Assembly (NCBI RefSeq): GCF_037404875.1
Contig: NZ_JBBELO010000035.1
Span: 1 to 64,000 of the forward strand
Source of the DNA: Orlajensenia sp037404875
GTDB lineage: Bacteria; Actinomycetota; Actinomycetes; Actinomycetales; Microbacteriaceae
DNA length: 64,000 bases
Reading direction: 5' to 3'
Shown: positions 23,880-31,877 of the stretch, in pieces
Layout of the letters: the number at the start of each line of letters is the position of its first letter
Position numbering within the stretch: position 1 is the stretch's first letter
Made by a program: the position numbers and the translations under genes
The notes under the pieces: generated by a model
The model's input: the letters and a program-made list of their open reading frames with translations, nothing else
What the model was told of the DNA's origin: nothing
Database searches by the model: none

Positions 23880-24662
23880 ATGCCAAGAATCAACGTGGTT
23901 ACCGGTGCAGCATCCGGGATCGGGTTGGCAACCAAGCAACTCTTGGAAAGCCGCGGCGAAGTCGTCATCGGGGTTGACCTCCACGACGCTGAGGTCCAGG
24001 TCGACCTGACGTCACCGGCAGACCGGAAACGCATGATCGAGGAGGTTCGGGCAAGGGCAGGCGGGTCCATCGACTCGATCATCGCTGTGGCCGGACTGGC
24101 GGCCCCCATCCCGGCGACGGCGTCCGTGAACTACTTCGGCATGGTATCCACCCTCGAAGGACTGCGGCCACTCCTTGCGGGATCAGCTTCCCCTCGCGCG
24201 GTGGGTGTGGCCTCGTTCGCGAGCATCACCCCCGGCGACGAAGCGCTGATCGATAGCTTCATCGCCGGCGATGAGACGGCCGCCCTCGAGCGTGCCGCCG
24301 AACTGGCCACCGATCCCATGGCGACGGGGATGCTGATCTACCCCTCGAGCAAGGCGGCATTCGCCCGGTGGATCCGCCGTTCCTCCATCACCGCCGACTG
24401 GGCGGGCGCGGGAATTCCTCTCAACGCGATCGCGCCGGGTGTCGTGTCCACCCCGATGATGAGCGAGGCGCTGTCGTCTGAGCATGGGCGGGACATGGTC
24501 GCCCGCGCCGTTCCGATGCCATTGAACGGATTCGCAGACGCGCTCGTGCCCGCACGCCTTCTCGTTTGGCTGGCCAGCGAGGAGAACAGCCATCTCTGCG
24601 GGCAGGTCGTCTTCATCGACGGCGGCAGTGATGCCGCCATCCGTGGCGACCGGGTCTGGTAG
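23880..24662 (+). CDS. Short-chain dehydrogenase/reductase
   Basis: The 260 residues start at ATG 23880, preceded by AAGGAGACAGCAG. It has the NAD(P) motif TGAASGIG (8-15), catalytic Y154xxxK158 in YPSSK, and a C-terminal DGGSDAAIRGDRVW end typical of hydroxysteroid dehydrogenase-like SDRs. The longer upstream frame is a shadow of the TetR gene. The esterase begins 8 bp downstream, so both are one operon that probably modifies a hydroxylated or esterified small molecule. Confidence 0.9.
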   Translation: MPRINVVTGAASGIGLATKQLLESRGEVVIGVDLHDAEVQVDLTSPADRKRMIEEVRARAGGSIDSIIAVAGLAAPIPATASVNYFGMVSTLEGLRPLLAGSASPRAVGVASFASITPGDEALIDSFIAGDETAALERAAELATDPMATGMLIYPSSKAAFARWIRRSSITADWAGAGIPLNAIAPGVVSTPMMSEALSSEHGRDMVARAVPMPLNGFADALVPARLLVWLASEENSHLCGQVVFIDGGSDAAIRGDRVW

Positions 24663-24670
24663 AGGAACTG

Positions 24671-25606
24671 ATGATGACGAAGACGACCCCTTACGACCCC
24701 GAGCTCGCCCGCGCTCGGTTTATCCCCCGATTCTCCTTCGGCCCGCGGCTCGCACCGCTCATGCGCCGTCAGAAACCCAAGACCACGAATCCCGGTCCGG
24801 GGGTTCGCATCGACGAGATCGGGATCTCCTCGAGCGTGTCCCTGCACCTGATCAGACCAACTAGTCCTGCCGGGCCGGTTCCCGTCCTGCTGTGGATACA
24901 TGGCGGAGGTCACCTTTTCGGCACCCCTGAGCAGGACGACCGCTCCAACATCGCCTTCGTCCGTGAACTCGGCATCGCCGTCGCGGCCGTCCGCTACAGG
25001 CTCGGCGCAGACGCCCCAGCACCAGCCTCGGTCCAAGACTGTTACACGGCACTCGAGGCTGTCATCGAACGGGCCAGCGAGTTCGGGATCGATGCCGGTC
25101 GGCTGGCGATCGGCGGCGCCAGCGCCGGAGGCGGAATCGCGGCCGCGCTCGTCCTCTACGCGCACGACCGCGGCATGTCCCCAGCCGCCCTTCAGCTGCT
25201 CGTCTATCCGATGCTCGATGACCGCACCGCCGCACGCACCGACCACGACACCCGCAATGCACGGGGCTGGACTGCCAAAAGCAACCATTACGGATGGGCA
25301 ACCTATCTCGGTGTCCCCCCAGGCAGCGACGAAGTGTCCGACTACGCCGCGCCAGCCCGCCGAGCGGATCTGACCGGATTGCCGCCCGCGTGGATCGGTG
25401 TCGGAACAGTGGACATCTTCCACGACGAAGACGTGGAATACGCACGCCGCCTTATCGAGACCGGAGCGGAGTGCGAACTCCATGTCATCCCCGGCGCATT
25501 CCACGGATTCGATCAGATGTTCCCCACCACACGGGTCGCGCAAGACTTTTGGCGATCACAAGCCGACGCCTTACGACGGGCCGGAGTCGCGTCCACGCTC
25601 AGGTAG
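24671..25606 (+). CDS. Alpha/beta hydrolase of the hormone-sensitive-lipase (esterase) family
   Basis: The 311 residues carry HGGG oxyanion residues (77-80), nucleophile S151 in GGASAGGG, an acidic residue in GTVDIFHDE and catalytic His in GAFHGFD. There is no signal peptide. Family IV bacterial esterases hydrolyse short acyl or aryl esters and lactone-like compounds. It is co-transcribed with the SDR under probable TetR control. The start could be ATG 24671 or the next ATG at 24674. Confidence 0.9.
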   Translation: MMTKTTPYDPELARARFIPRFSFGPRLAPLMRRQKPKTTNPGPGVRIDEIGISSSVSLHLIRPTSPAGPVPVLLWIHGGGHLFGTPEQDDRSNIAFVRELGIAVAAVRYRLGADAPAPASVQDCYTALEAVIERASEFGIDAGRLAIGGASAGGGIAAALVLYAHDRGMSPAALQLLVYPMLDDRTAARTDHDTRNARGWTAKSNHYGWATYLGVPPGSDEVSDYAAPARRADLTGLPPAWIGVGTVDIFHDEDVEYARRLIETGAECELHVIPGAFHGFDQMFPTTRVAQDFWRSQADALRRAGVASTLR

Positions 25607-25609
25607 CCC

Positions 25610-25985
25610 GAACTCCCCCCTCCCTACTCGTGCGAGGAGGCGCACCTGTTCGAGCTGCGCCTGGTTGACGCGGGTGATGTCGCCGAGTTTCCAGCTGCGG
25701 TCGAAGTAGGGCTCCGGCGGCCCGTAGAACCGGAAGTAGGAGAATCAGTGCTTTCCGGGAATGGTCTGCGCCCAGTTGGTCTCCCCCGCTTCCGGGGCGG
25801 TAGGTCCGAAGTACAGGTCGACTGAGCCGTCGTCGTTGTAGACGAGTTCCGTGTCCCGGATCCGCGGTCACCGCGCTGCTGCTCGTTGTCAATGAGGCAG
25901 CGGCTAGCGAGGTCGTAGACGGTGGCGGACCAGAACAGTTTCGCTGGAACGCTGGCGGGCACATGAAGTCCCAGGCCCGGTCGGG
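25610..25985 (-). pseudogene. DUF1254/DUF1214-family protein, broken C-terminal fragment
   Basis: One minus-strand frame reads VPAKLFWSATVYDLASRCLI then DNEQQRGD. After a frameshift near 25855-25870 another frame continues DTELVYNDDGSVDLYFGPT, then ETNWAQTIPGKH, stop, FSYFRFYGPPEPYFDRSWKL. The family has WF where this copy has a TGA (25745-25747), consistent with TGG to TGA. The N-terminal two thirds are missing. It is therefore a decayed gene with a truncation, a frameshift and a nonsense change, running antisense into the esterase 3' end. Confidence 0.75.
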
Positions 25986-26033
25986 CGGCAGCGCGCGATC
26001 GTGCGGCCGCCCGTCGAGGTGGCGAAGCTGATC

Positions 26034-26318
26034 TCACCGAAGGTGCCGATCGTCTGGCGTGGACGACTTATCGGTTCGCCTCCCTTGCGCTGGGGACGAC
26101 GAGTGCGCGGGTTCGCGCATCTGCTCCATCCAGATCCGCACGTCGGAGACGGCGAACTTGAGGTGCTTGCCGAACCGGTAGGCCCGTGGCCCATGGCCAT
26201 GGGTGCGCCAGTCGTACACAGTCGAGACCGGCACGTGCAGGTACGCGGCCAGCTCGTTGACGTCGAGCAGCGGCTCGAGTTCCCACAGCCCGGCGGGTGC
26301 GGCATCCGAAGTGTTCAT
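26034..26318 (-). CDS. Excisionase-like helix-turn-helix protein (HTH_17/MerR type)
   Basis: About 94 residues from ATG 26318 (a start at 26360 is possible). The core LLDVNELAAYLHVPVSTVYD, then WRTHGHGPRAYRFGKHLKF and VSDVRIWM, is the HTH_17 fold of phage and island excisionases (Xis/AlpA). The C-terminal tail is low-complexity and may be altered by neighbouring decay. It lies about 180 bp from the tRNA, where an integrase/excisionase module is expected, but the integrase is missing. It may be a relic directionality factor. Confidence 0.75.
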   Translation of the reverse strand: MNTSDAAPAGLWELEPLLDVNELAAYLHVPVSTVYDWRTHGHGPRAYRFGKHLKFAVSDVRIWMEQMREPAHSSSPAQGRRTDKSSTPDDRHLR

Positions 26319-26463
26319 GCCGGGTAGGTGCGCACCCTCGGCCTGAACGTCCGGGCCCATCCGGAACGGACAGCGCTATAACGGAGTCGCTTCGCGCCGA
26401 GGCGGCGTGGTGGAGGGGTTTGTGATGAGTTTTCGATGACTGGATCAAGTTGTGCCTACAAAA

Positions 26464-26497
26464 AAAGTCCCGGAAACCCTTGAGTTTCCGGGACTTT
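26464..26497 (-). terminator. Rho-independent terminator of tRNA-fMet
   Basis: AAAGTCCCGGAAAC (26464-26477) pairs with GTTTCCGGGACTTT (26484-26497), a 14-bp perfect stem. A run of seven T follows on the minus strand. It begins one base after the encoded CCA. Confidence 0.92.
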
Positions 26498-26498
26498 A

Positions 26499-26575
26499 TG
26501 GTTGCGGGGGCAGGATTTGAACCTACGACCTCTGGGTTATGAGCCCAGCGAGCTACCGAACTGCTCCACCCCGCG
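26499..26575 (-). tRNA. Initiator tRNA-Met (CAT)
   Basis: The 77-nt cloverleaf includes encoded CCA. The acceptor 5' strand CGCGGGG leaves the first base unpaired against A72, and the anticodon stem has GGG/CCC around CTCATAA. Both are initiator hallmarks. The T-loop is TTCAAAT. A TAATAC hexamer at 26582-26587 on the minus strand could be the -10 element. Its 3' half is duplicated at 13020 and 19075, showing that it is the integration target. Confidence 0.95.
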
Positions 26576-26604
26576 TCACTGGTATTAGCTTAACACGGCC
26601 TTAA

Positions 26605-26626
26605 GCCGCCTCCAAATCGAGGCGGC
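26605..26626. terminator. Short hairpin between methyltransferase and tRNA
   Basis: GCCGCCTC (26605-26612) pairs with GAGGCGGC (26619-26626). It lies about 100 bp after the methyltransferase stop on the minus strand and lacks a T-run. A role in termination is uncertain. Confidence 0.35.
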
Positions 26627-26657
26627 GGAACACGATTCCCGGGCGTTTCAGTACCTG

Positions 26658-26717
26658 CCGACTTGCCACTTTTCGTGGCTTCGCGGCGCCGCGAACCCGC
26701 AAAGAGTGGCAAGTCGG
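26658..26717. repeat. Long palindromic element (60 bp)
   Basis: CCGACTTGCCACT (26658-26670) pairs with AGTGGCAAGTCGG (26705-26717). Between them lies a 14-bp perfect palindrome, TCGCGGCGCCGCGA (26681-26694). The element sits just after the methyltransferase stop. It looks like a REP-type intergenic palindrome that may also serve as a terminator. Confidence 0.65.
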
Positions 26718-26726
26718 GGAGATCGA

Positions 26727-27593
26727 TCAGGGCTGGGGGGTCGCGACGAGCGAGTACGCGAGCGGCAGCCACTGCTGCTGCGGCCAGCCCCACATGCCGG
26801 GGCGCTTCTCTTCGAGCACCGGGAACATGCGGAACGGCACCTCGTAGTGCTCGTGCAGCGAGCGGATGCCGAGGCCGGCATCCGTCAGGGCGCCGTAGAC
26901 CTCGGAGAGCGGATGCGCCCACTCCCACGTGCGCGCGTTCGCGAGCACGACGTTCGCGTCCGCGTAGTCGCCCGGTTCCTCGATGACGTCGGGCCCCTCC
27001 GACAGGTAGGGATACGCGAACTGCGGCAGGCGGTCGGGGCCGCCCTCGCCGTCGAACACCCACGCCGCCGGATGGCCGTCGGCGAAGTAGAAACGGCCAT
27101 CCGGCTTCAGGAACCAGGAGATGATGCGCGCCCACTCGCGCACGTCAGGCAGCCAGCCGATGGTGCCCCAGGTCGTGAAGACGAGGTCGAACGATTCCGG
27201 CTCGGGAAGCATGTGGCGAGCGTCGTAGACATTGGCCTCGATGAATCGAGCCCGATCCGCCAGGCCGATCTCGGCCGCCATGCGCCGCGCCTCCTGCACC
27301 GCGGGCCGGGAGAAGTCCAGGCCGACGACGGTGGCGCCCTGCAGCGCGAGGGAGAGCGTGTCCGAGCCGAAGTGGCACTGCAGGTGCAGCACCCGCAGGC
27401 CCGCGAGTCCGTCCGGATACAGCTGCGCGATCTCAGCGGCGACGACGGGATCGAGCACTCCCCTGCCGTTGCGCAGCGGCTCCTGGTCGTAGTGCTCGAA
27501 ACCGCTGGCGAGGTGCACGGGAACGCGCTCGTCCCAGTTGGCCCGATTGTTCTCGAGCCATTCGCCGCCGCTGAGGTCGGTGCTCACGTTCAT
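26727..27593 (-). CDS. Class I SAM-dependent methyltransferase
   Basis: The 288 residues have a Rossmann methyltransferase core: motif I VLHLQCHFGSDTL, motif II VVGLDFSRPAVQEAR and motif IV FDLVFTTWGTIGWL. The HLQCHFGSDT form marks a distinct subgroup in which Cys/His replace the usual glycine-rich loop. The ATG overlaps the UPF0182 stop by 4 nt, so it is the second gene of that operon. The substrate is unknown. Confidence 0.88.
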   Translation of the reverse strand: MNVSTDLSGGEWLENNRANWDERVPVHLASGFEHYDQEPLRNGRGVLDPVVAAEIAQLYPDGLAGLRVLHLQCHFGSDTLSLALQGATVVGLDFSRPAVQEARRMAAEIGLADRARFIEANVYDARHMLPEPESFDLVFTTWGTIGWLPDVREWARIISWFLKPDGRFYFADGHPAAWVFDGEGGPDRLPQFAYPYLSEGPDVIEEPGDYADANVVLANARTWEWAHPLSEVYGALTDAGLGIRSLHEHYEVPFRMFPVLEEKRPGMWGWPQQQWLPLAYSLVATPQP

Positions 27594-30508
27594 CCGTTCA
27601 GCAGGGAGACCATCTTCGAGACGATGTCGGCGAGCTTCGCGTCTGCGACGCCGTATGCCGCCCAGTCGCCCGCGGTGAGGGCATCCTGCTTGTCCTTCAG
27701 GGCCTGCCGGGCCTGGTTGCCGAGCTCCTTCAGCTGTGCGTCGGTCGCGGCGTCGCCGGTCGTCGGCGTGCCGGTTCCGGTGTCCGTTCCCGTAGCCGGC
27801 GGTGTCGTCGAGCCATCGGCCGGCGGAGTGCCGGTGTCAGCGCCCTGGTCGCCCGCATCCGCACCGGAGTCGCCACCGAAGATCACGTCGAGCGCCTGGT
27901 CGAGGGTGTCCTGGAAGGCGATCTGGTCGCCGAACGACACCAGCACCTTCTGCAGCAGTGGGTAGCTCGCGTTGCCCTTCGACTGCACGTAGACCGGCTG
28001 CACGTAGAGGAGGCCGCCTCCGACGGGGAGCGTCAGCAGGTTTCCGTTGATGACCTTCGACGAGCCCTGTCGCAGCAGGTTCAGTTGAGACGAGACGCTG
28101 GGGTCGGCGTTGAAGTTGGCCTGAACGAGACCAGGGCTCGGCACCGTGTCGTCCTTCGGAAGCGTGAGCAGCCTCAGCTTGCCGAAGTCGGCAGACTTCT
28201 TGCCCGCTTCGCTGCCGGCATCGGCATCCGCGGCCAGGTAGCCGGTCAGCACGTTACGCGACTTCGTTCCCTTCGACTCGGGGATGAAGGTGGAGTACAG
28301 CGAGAAGGTCGGCGCGTTCTGGCCGGGCATCTGCATCGTCAGGAAGTACGGCGGCTGCAGGGTGTCGGCCTGCTCGCCCGTCGGGTCGTCGGGCGAGACC
28401 CAGGCGTCGTTGCGCGAGTAGAAGGATGCCGCATCGGTCACGTGGTAGCGCCCGAGAACCGCGCGCTGAACCTTGAACATGTCGGCCGGGTAGCGCACGT
28501 GGCTCATCAGCTGCCCCGACATGGCCGAGAGCGGCTTGACCGTGGACGGATAGATCTTCTGCCAGGTCTTCAGCAGCGGATCCTTGTCGTCCCAGGCGTA
28601 CAGCGTGACCTTGCCGTCGTACGCGTCGACCGTTGCCTTAACCGAGTTGCGGATGTAGTTGATGCTGTCGATCGCGAAGGTGGGCGCTGGCGTCTCGGTG
28701 TCGGCGATGGCCTTGCCCATGCTGAGCTTGTTCGAGTACGGGTAGTTGTCGCTCGTCGTGTAGCCGTCGACGATCCAGACGATACGTCCGTCGACGACGG
28801 AGGGGTAGGGGTCGGCGTCGAGCGTGAGGTATGGGGCGACCTTCTGCACGCGCGTCTTCGGGTCGCGGTCGTAGAGAATCTGCGACTTGTCGTTCACGGA
28901 GTCCGAGAGGAAGATCTGCTCGGACTGGAACTTGAGCGCGTACACGAGCTTCTTGAAGACGTTGTCGAGCTTGGGGCCGCCGTCGCCGTCGAAGGTCGTG
29001 TACTTCTGGTCGGCACCCTGGTCGCCCGACGGGTAGTCCAGTTCGACGGGGGTCGCGCCCTTCGGCGCTCCGACGATCGAGTACGCCGGCGAGTTCTCGC
29101 CGAAGTAGACGCGCGGCTCGAACTTGCCCAGGGCACCCGTCGACGGGATGCCCGACTCCAGGAACACCGGCTGGCCGTCGGGAGAGCGCTGGTTGCCGTA
29201 GGCGGCCACCATGCCGTAGCCGTGCGTGTAGACCACCGAGCTGTTGACCCACGTGTTGGCGTCGCCGAGGCCGTCGAGGTCGAGGTCGCGCACCGCGACC
29301 ACGGCATCCTGGCTCTTGCCGTCGATCGTGTAGCGGTCCACGTCGAGGTACTGCGGGAACTGGTAGTACTGGCGGAACTGCTCGAGTTGCTTGTAACTGT
29401 CGGTCACGATCGCCGGGTCGAGGATGCGGATGCTCGCCGTGGTGTCGGCGTCGGCGCGCAGGGCGCCGGGCTCGGCATCCGTCTTCGCGTTGTAGGGCGT
29501 CTCTTCGACGGTGTCGACGCCGAACGCCGTTCTGGTCTCGTCGATGTTGCGCTGGATGTAGGGCGCCTCGAGCGTCTTCTCACTGGGGTCCACCTGGAAG
29601 CGCTGCATGACCCAGGGGTAGAGCGAGCCGAGGATGAGCGCGGCGACGATGAGCAGCGCCGTGCCGACGAGGGGAAAGCGCCAGCGGCCGATGAACGCCG
29701 TCACGAAGAACAGGATGGCCACGACGAGCGCGATGCCGGCCAGGATGGCGCGGCCGGGGATGGTGGCGTGCACGTCGGTGTACGCGGCTCCGGTGCCGTT
29801 GGCGTTCTGGGCGGTCAGCGTGGAGTACTGGTCGAGCCACACGCTCACGGCCTGCAGCAGCAGGTAGATGCCCGCCGTGACGGCGATCTGGATGCGGGCC
29901 GACTTCGAGATGAGCACCTCGCGTCCACTGACCCGCACCGCGCCGTAGAGGTAGCTCGTCGCCGCTCCGAGAATGAGCGCGAGCAGCACGACGGCCGACG
30001 CGAACCCGAGCACCGCGTGGTAGAAGGGCAGGTCGAACAGGTAGAACGAGATGTCGAGGTGGAACTGGGGGTCGCTCGTTCCCGTCGGCGTTCCGTTCAG
30101 CCACATCGCCGTGGTCTGCCAGCGCGATGCGGTTGAGACACCGGCGAAGAGGCCGAGGAGGGCGGGGATGCCCCACATCGCGAGCCGGCGCAGCGGCTCG
30201 ATCACCTGCTGGTAGCGGTCCAGCTGCGAGTTGAGCTTCGCGTAGACCGGCCTCGAGCGATAGGCGATCTGGATGGCGAGCCACGTCGGCACCGCCATGC
30301 CGAGGAAGCCGATGACGAACATGGCGGCACCGGCGAACCACTGCGTGGTGAGAACCGAGAGGAATCCGAGCTGGTCGTACCAGAGCACGTCGGCGTAGAT
30401 GCCGGCGAAGACGAAGAACCCCACCACCAACGCGGCCACGACGACGATCGTGATGATGAGAGGCGCGCGGCGGCGCCTGACGGATCGATCGGCGGCGGCT
30501 GTTGTCAC
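27590..30508 (-). CDS. UPF0182 family large membrane protein
   Basis: The 972 residues have about seven membrane helices in the first 310 residues (beginning LIITIVVVAALVVGFFVFAG). A large, presumably extracytoplasmic domain follows. A Thr/Pro/Gly-rich linker and a short helical tail end the protein. This is the UPF0182 family (Rv3193c-like), conserved in actinobacteria and of unknown function. Its neighbours, the Lon-like protease and zinc metalloprotease, are also neighbours in mycobacteria. Confidence 0.93.
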   Translation of the reverse strand: MTTAAADRSVRRRRAPLIITIVVVAALVVGFFVFAGIYADVLWYDQLGFLSVLTTQWFAGAAMFVIGFLGMAVPTWLAIQIAYRSRPVYAKLNSQLDRYQQVIEPLRRLAMWGIPALLGLFAGVSTASRWQTTAMWLNGTPTGTSDPQFHLDISFYLFDLPFYHAVLGFASAVVLLALILGAATSYLYGAVRVSGREVLISKSARIQIAVTAGIYLLLQAVSVWLDQYSTLTAQNANGTGAAYTDVHATIPGRAILAGIALVVAILFFVTAFIGRWRFPLVGTALLIVAALILGSLYPWVMQRFQVDPSEKTLEAPYIQRNIDETRTAFGVDTVEETPYNAKTDAEPGALRADADTTASIRILDPAIVTDSYKQLEQFRQYYQFPQYLDVDRYTIDGKSQDAVVAVRDLDLDGLGDANTWVNSSVVYTHGYGMVAAYGNQRSPDGQPVFLESGIPSTGALGKFEPRVYFGENSPAYSIVGAPKGATPVELDYPSGDQGADQKYTTFDGDGGPKLDNVFKKLVYALKFQSEQIFLSDSVNDKSQILYDRDPKTRVQKVAPYLTLDADPYPSVVDGRIVWIVDGYTTSDNYPYSNKLSMGKAIADTETPAPTFAIDSINYIRNSVKATVDAYDGKVTLYAWDDKDPLLKTWQKIYPSTVKPLSAMSGQLMSHVRYPADMFKVQRAVLGRYHVTDAASFYSRNDAWVSPDDPTGEQADTLQPPYFLTMQMPGQNAPTFSLYSTFIPESKGTKSRNVLTGYLAADADAGSEAGKKSADFGKLRLLTLPKDDTVPSPGLVQANFNADPSVSSQLNLLRQGSSKVINGNLLTLPVGGGLLYVQPVYVQSKGNASYPLLQKVLVSFGDQIAFQDTLDQALDVIFGGDSGADAGDQGADTGTPPADGSTTPPATGTDTGTGTPTTGDAATDAQLKELGNQARQALKDKQDALTAGDWAAYGVADAKLADIVSKMVSLLNG

Positions 30509-30627
30509 TGTGCCCTCTTGCTCGTCGTTGGGTGTGGCGGTCTTCTCATCCTAGGCAACCGGCATGAACGTCTGCGGCGAGCACCGGCGCATCAGCGAAT
30601 CTGCAGCGAATACTCAGCGGATGCTGC

Positions 30628-31743
30628 TCAGCGGCAGGTGGGCAGGGCATCCGTCGGTGCGCCCGTCGAGATGGCATCGAGCGCGGCAAGCGAGTCGTCG
30701 AGGGTCTTGACGGCGAACACCGTCAGGCCGCTCGGAACGTGGCCGACGACCTCGTCGCAGTTGGACTCCGGCGCCAGGAAGTACCGCGCGCCGGCATCCT
30801 TCGCGCCGAACATCTTCTGGCGGATGCCGCCGATGGCGCCGACGTCGCCGGCGGAGTCGATCGTGCCGGTTCCGGCGATGTGCTTGCCGCCCGTGAGGGC
30901 GCCCGGGGTGAGGGTGTCGATGATGCCGAGGGCGAACATCTGCCCGGCGCTCGGACCGCCCACGTTGTCGAGCTGGATGTCGACCTCGAACGGGAAGGTG
31001 TAGTCCATGCCGACCCCCACGCCGAGCACCACCTGCTTGCCGACGGTCGTCGGCGTCACCTCGACGACGGATGCCGCACCGGCGCGTTCGATGCCCACCT
31101 GCGCCGGCTTGTCGGTTCCGTTGTCGGCGACGGCGGCCCGCAGCGCGTCGATGTCGTGCACCGGAGTGCCGTTGAGCGACGTGATCACGTCGTCCTTCTT
31201 CAGCACCCCATCGGCGGGCGAACCCTTCGAGACCCCGCCCACCGTGACGTCGCGGGGGAAGTCATAGCCGAGGTGGAGCAGGGCTGCGGCGATGGCATCC
31301 TGCTGCGAGTCCACCATCTGCGCCTGGCTCTGCTGGTTCACCTCGTCGGTGGAGACGTTCGGCGGGAAGGCCACGTCGATGGGGATGACGGCCTTGCTCG
31401 GGTCGAACCAGGCACTGGCGACCTGGAACCAGTCGGGCCGCTGCTCGGGGTTGCCGACCTGAGAGACCGTGAGAAGGTCGAGCGCCCCCTTCGTCGGGTA
31501 GGTCTGCTGGTCGGGAACGCTGATGAGCGGCACCTTCTTGCCGTCGTGCGTGACCGAACCCAGCGTGTCGTAGACCGGTCCGGGCTGATCGATCACATAG
31601 GGGGAGGGAGCCACGCCGAGCACGATGAGAATGACCACGGCGACACCGATGAGCACCCAGCCCACCCGCGAGGCACGCGAGCGTCGTGGGGGCAGCGGCG
31701 TCGCGTCGTACGACTCCTCCGCACTGAACAGTGACACGGACAT
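30628..31743 (-). CDS. PDZ-domain Lon-like serine protease, membrane anchored
   Basis: The 371 residues start at ATG 31743 behind GGAAAGG; the longer frame is rejected. One N-terminal membrane helix (29-45) precedes a PDZ domain (about 160-230, with GGVSKGSPADG). A Lon-type catalytic domain follows with S265 in GGPSAGQ and K310 in GIRQKMFG, forming an intact Ser-Lys dyad. There is no ATPase domain. The family (Rv3194c-like) is thought to process or degrade proteins outside the membrane. It is 120 bp upstream of UPF0182 on the same strand. Confidence 0.92.
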   Translation of the reverse strand: MSVSLFSAEESYDATPLPPRRSRASRVGWVLIGVAVVILIVLGVAPSPYVIDQPGPVYDTLGSVTHDGKKVPLISVPDQQTYPTKGALDLLTVSQVGNPEQRPDWFQVASAWFDPSKAVIPIDVAFPPNVSTDEVNQQSQAQMVDSQQDAIAAALLHLGYDFPRDVTVGGVSKGSPADGVLKKDDVITSLNGTPVHDIDALRAAVADNGTDKPAQVGIERAGAASVVEVTPTTVGKQVVLGVGVGMDYTFPFEVDIQLDNVGGPSAGQMFALGIIDTLTPGALTGGKHIAGTGTIDSAGDVGAIGGIRQKMFGAKDAGARYFLAPESNCDEVVGHVPSGLTVFAVKTLDDSLAALDAISTGAPTDALPTCR

Positions 31744-31877
31744 CCTTTCCACAGACCCGGACGAACGCGTCCTGTTCGCGACCAGCGGAGCGCATTCACG
31801 CTCCGACCCGGCCGTTTCCGTCAAGCTACCAAGCTTCTCGCATTAACGTAGAGTCACGCGACTGAGAGGTGCCTGAA

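Larger units (their letters stand above)
19075..26498. mobile_element. Genomic island B, integrated at tRNA-fMet
   Basis: About 7.4 kb between the middle remnant and the intact tRNA. It holds a two-component/ABC transporter operon, a TetR-SDR-esterase module, a DUF1254 pseudogene and an excisionase-like HTH protein. No integrase is present. The left end matches island A, so both probably used the same recombinase. Decay near the right end fits an older, immobilised element. Confidence 0.7.

Noticed and set aside
28085..30136. 683-codon plus-strand frame
   Set aside because: Antisense shadow of the UPF0182 gene; low-complexity Val/Arg/Asp sequence.
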